A DNA stretch of 7,789 bases from Sphingobium sp. (GTDB lineage Bacteria; Pseudomonadota; Alphaproteobacteria; Sphingomonadales; Sphingomonadaceae): positions 1 to 7,789 of the forward strand of contig JASBTC010000429.1 in the NCBI GenBank assembly GCA_030148625.1, written 5' to 3'. Below the pieces are notes generated by a model. It was not told the DNA's origin. It saw only the letters and a list, made by a program, of their open reading frames with translations, and did not search any database. Shown here one piece after another: positions 6,506 through 7,789 of this stretch (position 1 is its first letter; every line of letters starts with the position of its first letter). The translations under genes were made by a program, and so were the position numbers.

Positions 6506-7680
6506 CCGGTTCTTCGCCGGATCATTGCGAGGCTGGCAATCACGCAGACGAGGCACAGGACCGGCGCGATGACCGCCTCTCCATAAAGTTGCGCGATCGG
6601 CGCTTTTCCGCGCAATGCGCCCACCGCATAGGATCCGATTCCGACGCCCACCATCATCGCGGCCGTGAGCATCGATGCGATCCACGAGATCGCCTCCGGC
6701 GAACGATCGGCCGTGAAAGCCACCAGCATCGGGAAAAAGGCCGAACAGGACAGGCCGGCGATCGCGAAGCCGGCATAAGCCAATGGCGGGCCATCGATCA
6801 TCGGCAGCGCGAACAGAGTCGCCGCCATGAAGAGCGGCAGGACCAGCAGGAACGCGGCCGGCGGAACCCGTGCCGCCATCACCGTCGCCAGCAGCCGGCC
6901 CACGGTGAGCGCCGCCCAGAAGCAGGTCAGCGCCATCGCCGCACGTGCGGCATCGAGGCCGCGTTCTTCGGTCAGGAACAGGATCGCCCAGTTGGAGAAA
7001 GTCCCCTCCGCCACCGAATAGAGCAAAGCCGCGCCCGCGCAGGTCCAGAAGAACAGGGTGCGGCCCGGATGGCGCGCTGCCGGTGCAGTGTCGGGGCGGA
7101 TTTCGGGCGCGGGGAAGCGCGTGATCGTCGCCAGCGCGAGCAGCGCCGCGCTGGTGATAGCAAGGGATGTGGGCCCGGCCATCCATAGTCCGCCATCGGC
7201 AAGCGCGGCGAAGTAGACCGGTGCCAATGTCAGTCCGGCGCCGGCGCACATATGCAGCGCCGTGACGGCGCTGCCCTGTCGTTCGGGGAAAAGCAGCGCG
7301 GCAAAGGCATTGAGCGGGCCACCGCCGAAACCGAAGCCGAAACCGAACGCCGCCGTCGCCGCCATGATCATCATCAGCGCACCTGCCGGCGACGCGCCGA
7401 GCGATAGCGCCAGCAAAGCCTCCGCCACGCAGAAACAGGCGAGCGCGACCAGGAACATCGCCTTCAGGCTCATTGCGCGGGCGAATGCGCCGCCGCCGAT
7501 CGCGCCGACCACTGCCGCAATGAGCTGGGGAACATAGATCGCGCCATAATCCGCGCTCGAAAAGCCGTGCGCCGCCCGCAGCACGACGCTGCTCGCCGGG
7601 AAACTGACGAGCGTCAGGCCGATGACGAAACCGCCGAGATAGACGCAGACGGCCGCCGCCGTTCGATCCCTGGGCATCAT
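6502..7680 (-). CDS. Major facilitator superfamily transporter
   Basis: A 392-residue inner-membrane transporter of normal MFS length with about 12 hydrophobic segments, split by a hydrophilic linker near residues 188-207. A degenerate motif-A loop, GGGAFARAMSLK, sits between the second and third segments (about 62-73). The fourth segment holds an unusual FGFGFGFGGGPLNA stretch (about 112-125), and the seventh holds EGTFSNW (225-231), a placement seen in sugar-type and FHS-like MFS proteins. The substrate is unknown, but context suggests inner-membrane passage of the receptor's ligand or an intermediate. The start at 7680 is set by AAGGAGA 6 nt upstream. A second ATG follows at 7677. An in-frame ATG at 7743 would need to overlap the preceding oxidoreductase gene and is rejected. 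Its TAG overlaps the convergent regulator's TAA by 4 nt. Confidence 0.92.
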   Translation of the reverse strand: MMPRDRTAAAVCVYLGGFVIGLTLVSFPASSVVLRAAHGFSSADYGAIYVPQLIAAVVGAIGGGAFARAMSLKAMFLVALACFCVAEALLALSLGASPAGALMMIMAATAAFGFGFGFGGGPLNAFAALLFPERQGSAVTALHMCAGAGLTLAPVYFAALADGGLWMAGPTSLAITSAALLALATITRFPAPEIRPDTAPAARHPGRTLFFWTCAGAALLYSVAEGTFSNWAILFLTEERGLDAARAAMALTCFWAALTVGRLLATVMAARVPPAAFLLVLPLFMAATLFALPMIDGPPLAYAGFAIAGLSCSAFFPMLVAFTADRSPEAISWIASMLTAAMMVGVGIGSYAVGALRGKAPIAQLYGEAVIAPVLCLVCVIASLAMIRRRTG

Positions 7681-7686
7681 CCTGCT

Positions 7687-7693
7687 TCTCCTT
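7687..7693 (-). promoter_or_regulatory. Ribosome binding site for the MFS transporter gene
   Basis: Read on the minus strand this is AAGGAGA, 6 nt before the ATG at 7680 and 9 nt before the ATG at 7677. It decides the transporter start against the longer in-frame reading from 7743. It lies in the 22-nt gap after the oxidoreductase stop. Confidence 0.8.
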
Positions 7694-7702
7694 CGCGCTG
7701 CG

Positions 7703-7789
7703 TCATCGGATATGCTCCACCGCCATCCAGCCGGACATGCCACCCAACCCCGGACCGGGATGGGTCGATGCGCCGATATGATAGAGCCC
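7703..7789 (-). CDS. Phytoene-dehydrogenase-like FAD-dependent oxidoreductase, C-terminal end (partial)
   Basis: The last 28 codons of a gene entering from the right edge, ending in TGA at 7705-7703. The fragment begins GLYHIGASTHPGPG and continues LGGMSGWMAVEHIR. The block Y-x-x-GASTHPGxG, then a Gly-rich turn and a closing helix, is the conserved C-terminal FAD-contacting motif of the phytoene dehydrogenase/CrtI-CrtO-like family of NAD(P)/FAD-dependent oxidoreductases. Members include carotenoid desaturases and ketolases and many uncharacterised catabolic enzymes, so the reaction cannot be stated. Its stop is 22 nt before the MFS start on the same strand, so the two are probably cotranscribed, with this gene first. 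The fragment is short, but the motif is distinctive. Confidence 0.8.
   Translation of the reverse strand, partial: GLYHIGASTHPGPGLGGMSGWMAVEHIR

Noticed and set aside
7681..7743. Longer N-terminus for the MFS transporter starting at 7743 on the minus strand
   Set aside because: It would overlap the tail of the FAD oxidoreductase, adds no membrane segment and ignores the good AAGGAGA site before 7680.
1..7789. CRISPR arrays, tRNA or rRNA genes, insertion sequences, attachment sites
   Set aside because: No regularly spaced repeats, cloverleaf-like segments, transposase motifs or terminal repeats were seen on either strand.

Overview
The window is GC-rich, tightly packed bacterial DNA that reads like an alphaproteobacterium, most likely a sphingomonad. 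The reasons are a large TonB-dependent receptor of the type those genomes carry in many copies (TonB box DIVVTARR, C-terminal Phe), a KefB/KefC-type antiporter next to a DUF423 protein, and strong GC bias at third codon positions. The assignment rests on protein character only, not on a marker gene.

Layout, left to right. (1) 1-764, plus strand: the C-terminal end of a KefB/KefC-type antiporter, with its stop overlapping the start of a small DUF423 membrane protein. This looks like an ordinary housekeeping pair. (2) 765-913: a 149-bp intergenic region with two inverted repeats, one of which could mask the ribosome binding site of the next gene. (3) 914-5437, plus strand: a TonB-dependent receptor, a stand-alone TrpA-like lyase and an FGGY-family kinase, spaced 32 nt and then overlapping by 8 nt, so probably one transcript. 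(4) 5438-5521: an AT-rich gap, then an AraC/XylS-type regulator (5522-6505) whose start codon lies in a small hairpin. (5) 6502-7789, minus strand: an MFS transporter, preceded on its own strand by the last 28 codons of a phytoene-dehydrogenase-like FAD oxidoreductase that runs off the right edge. The regulator and transporter genes converge and their stop codons overlap.

How the genes may work together. Genes in regions 3-5 look like a catabolic module: outer-membrane uptake (receptor), inner-membrane uptake (MFS), redox conversion (FAD enzyme), phosphorylation (FGGY kinase), carbon-carbon cleavage (TrpA-like lyase) and control (AraC/XylS type). The TrpA-like protein keeps the catalytic Glu and Asp and the phosphate-binding motifs of TrpA, but the loop that contacts TrpB is changed and there is no trpB or trpF here. 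Kinase and lyase are translationally coupled. The working inference is that the kinase phosphorylates a polyol or glycerol side chain, and the lyase then splits the product by a TrpA-type retro-aldol reaction, giving glyceraldehyde 3-phosphate plus an aromatic or other carbon acid. The substrate cannot be read from the sequence. No RNA genes, mobile elements or CRISPR arrays were seen.
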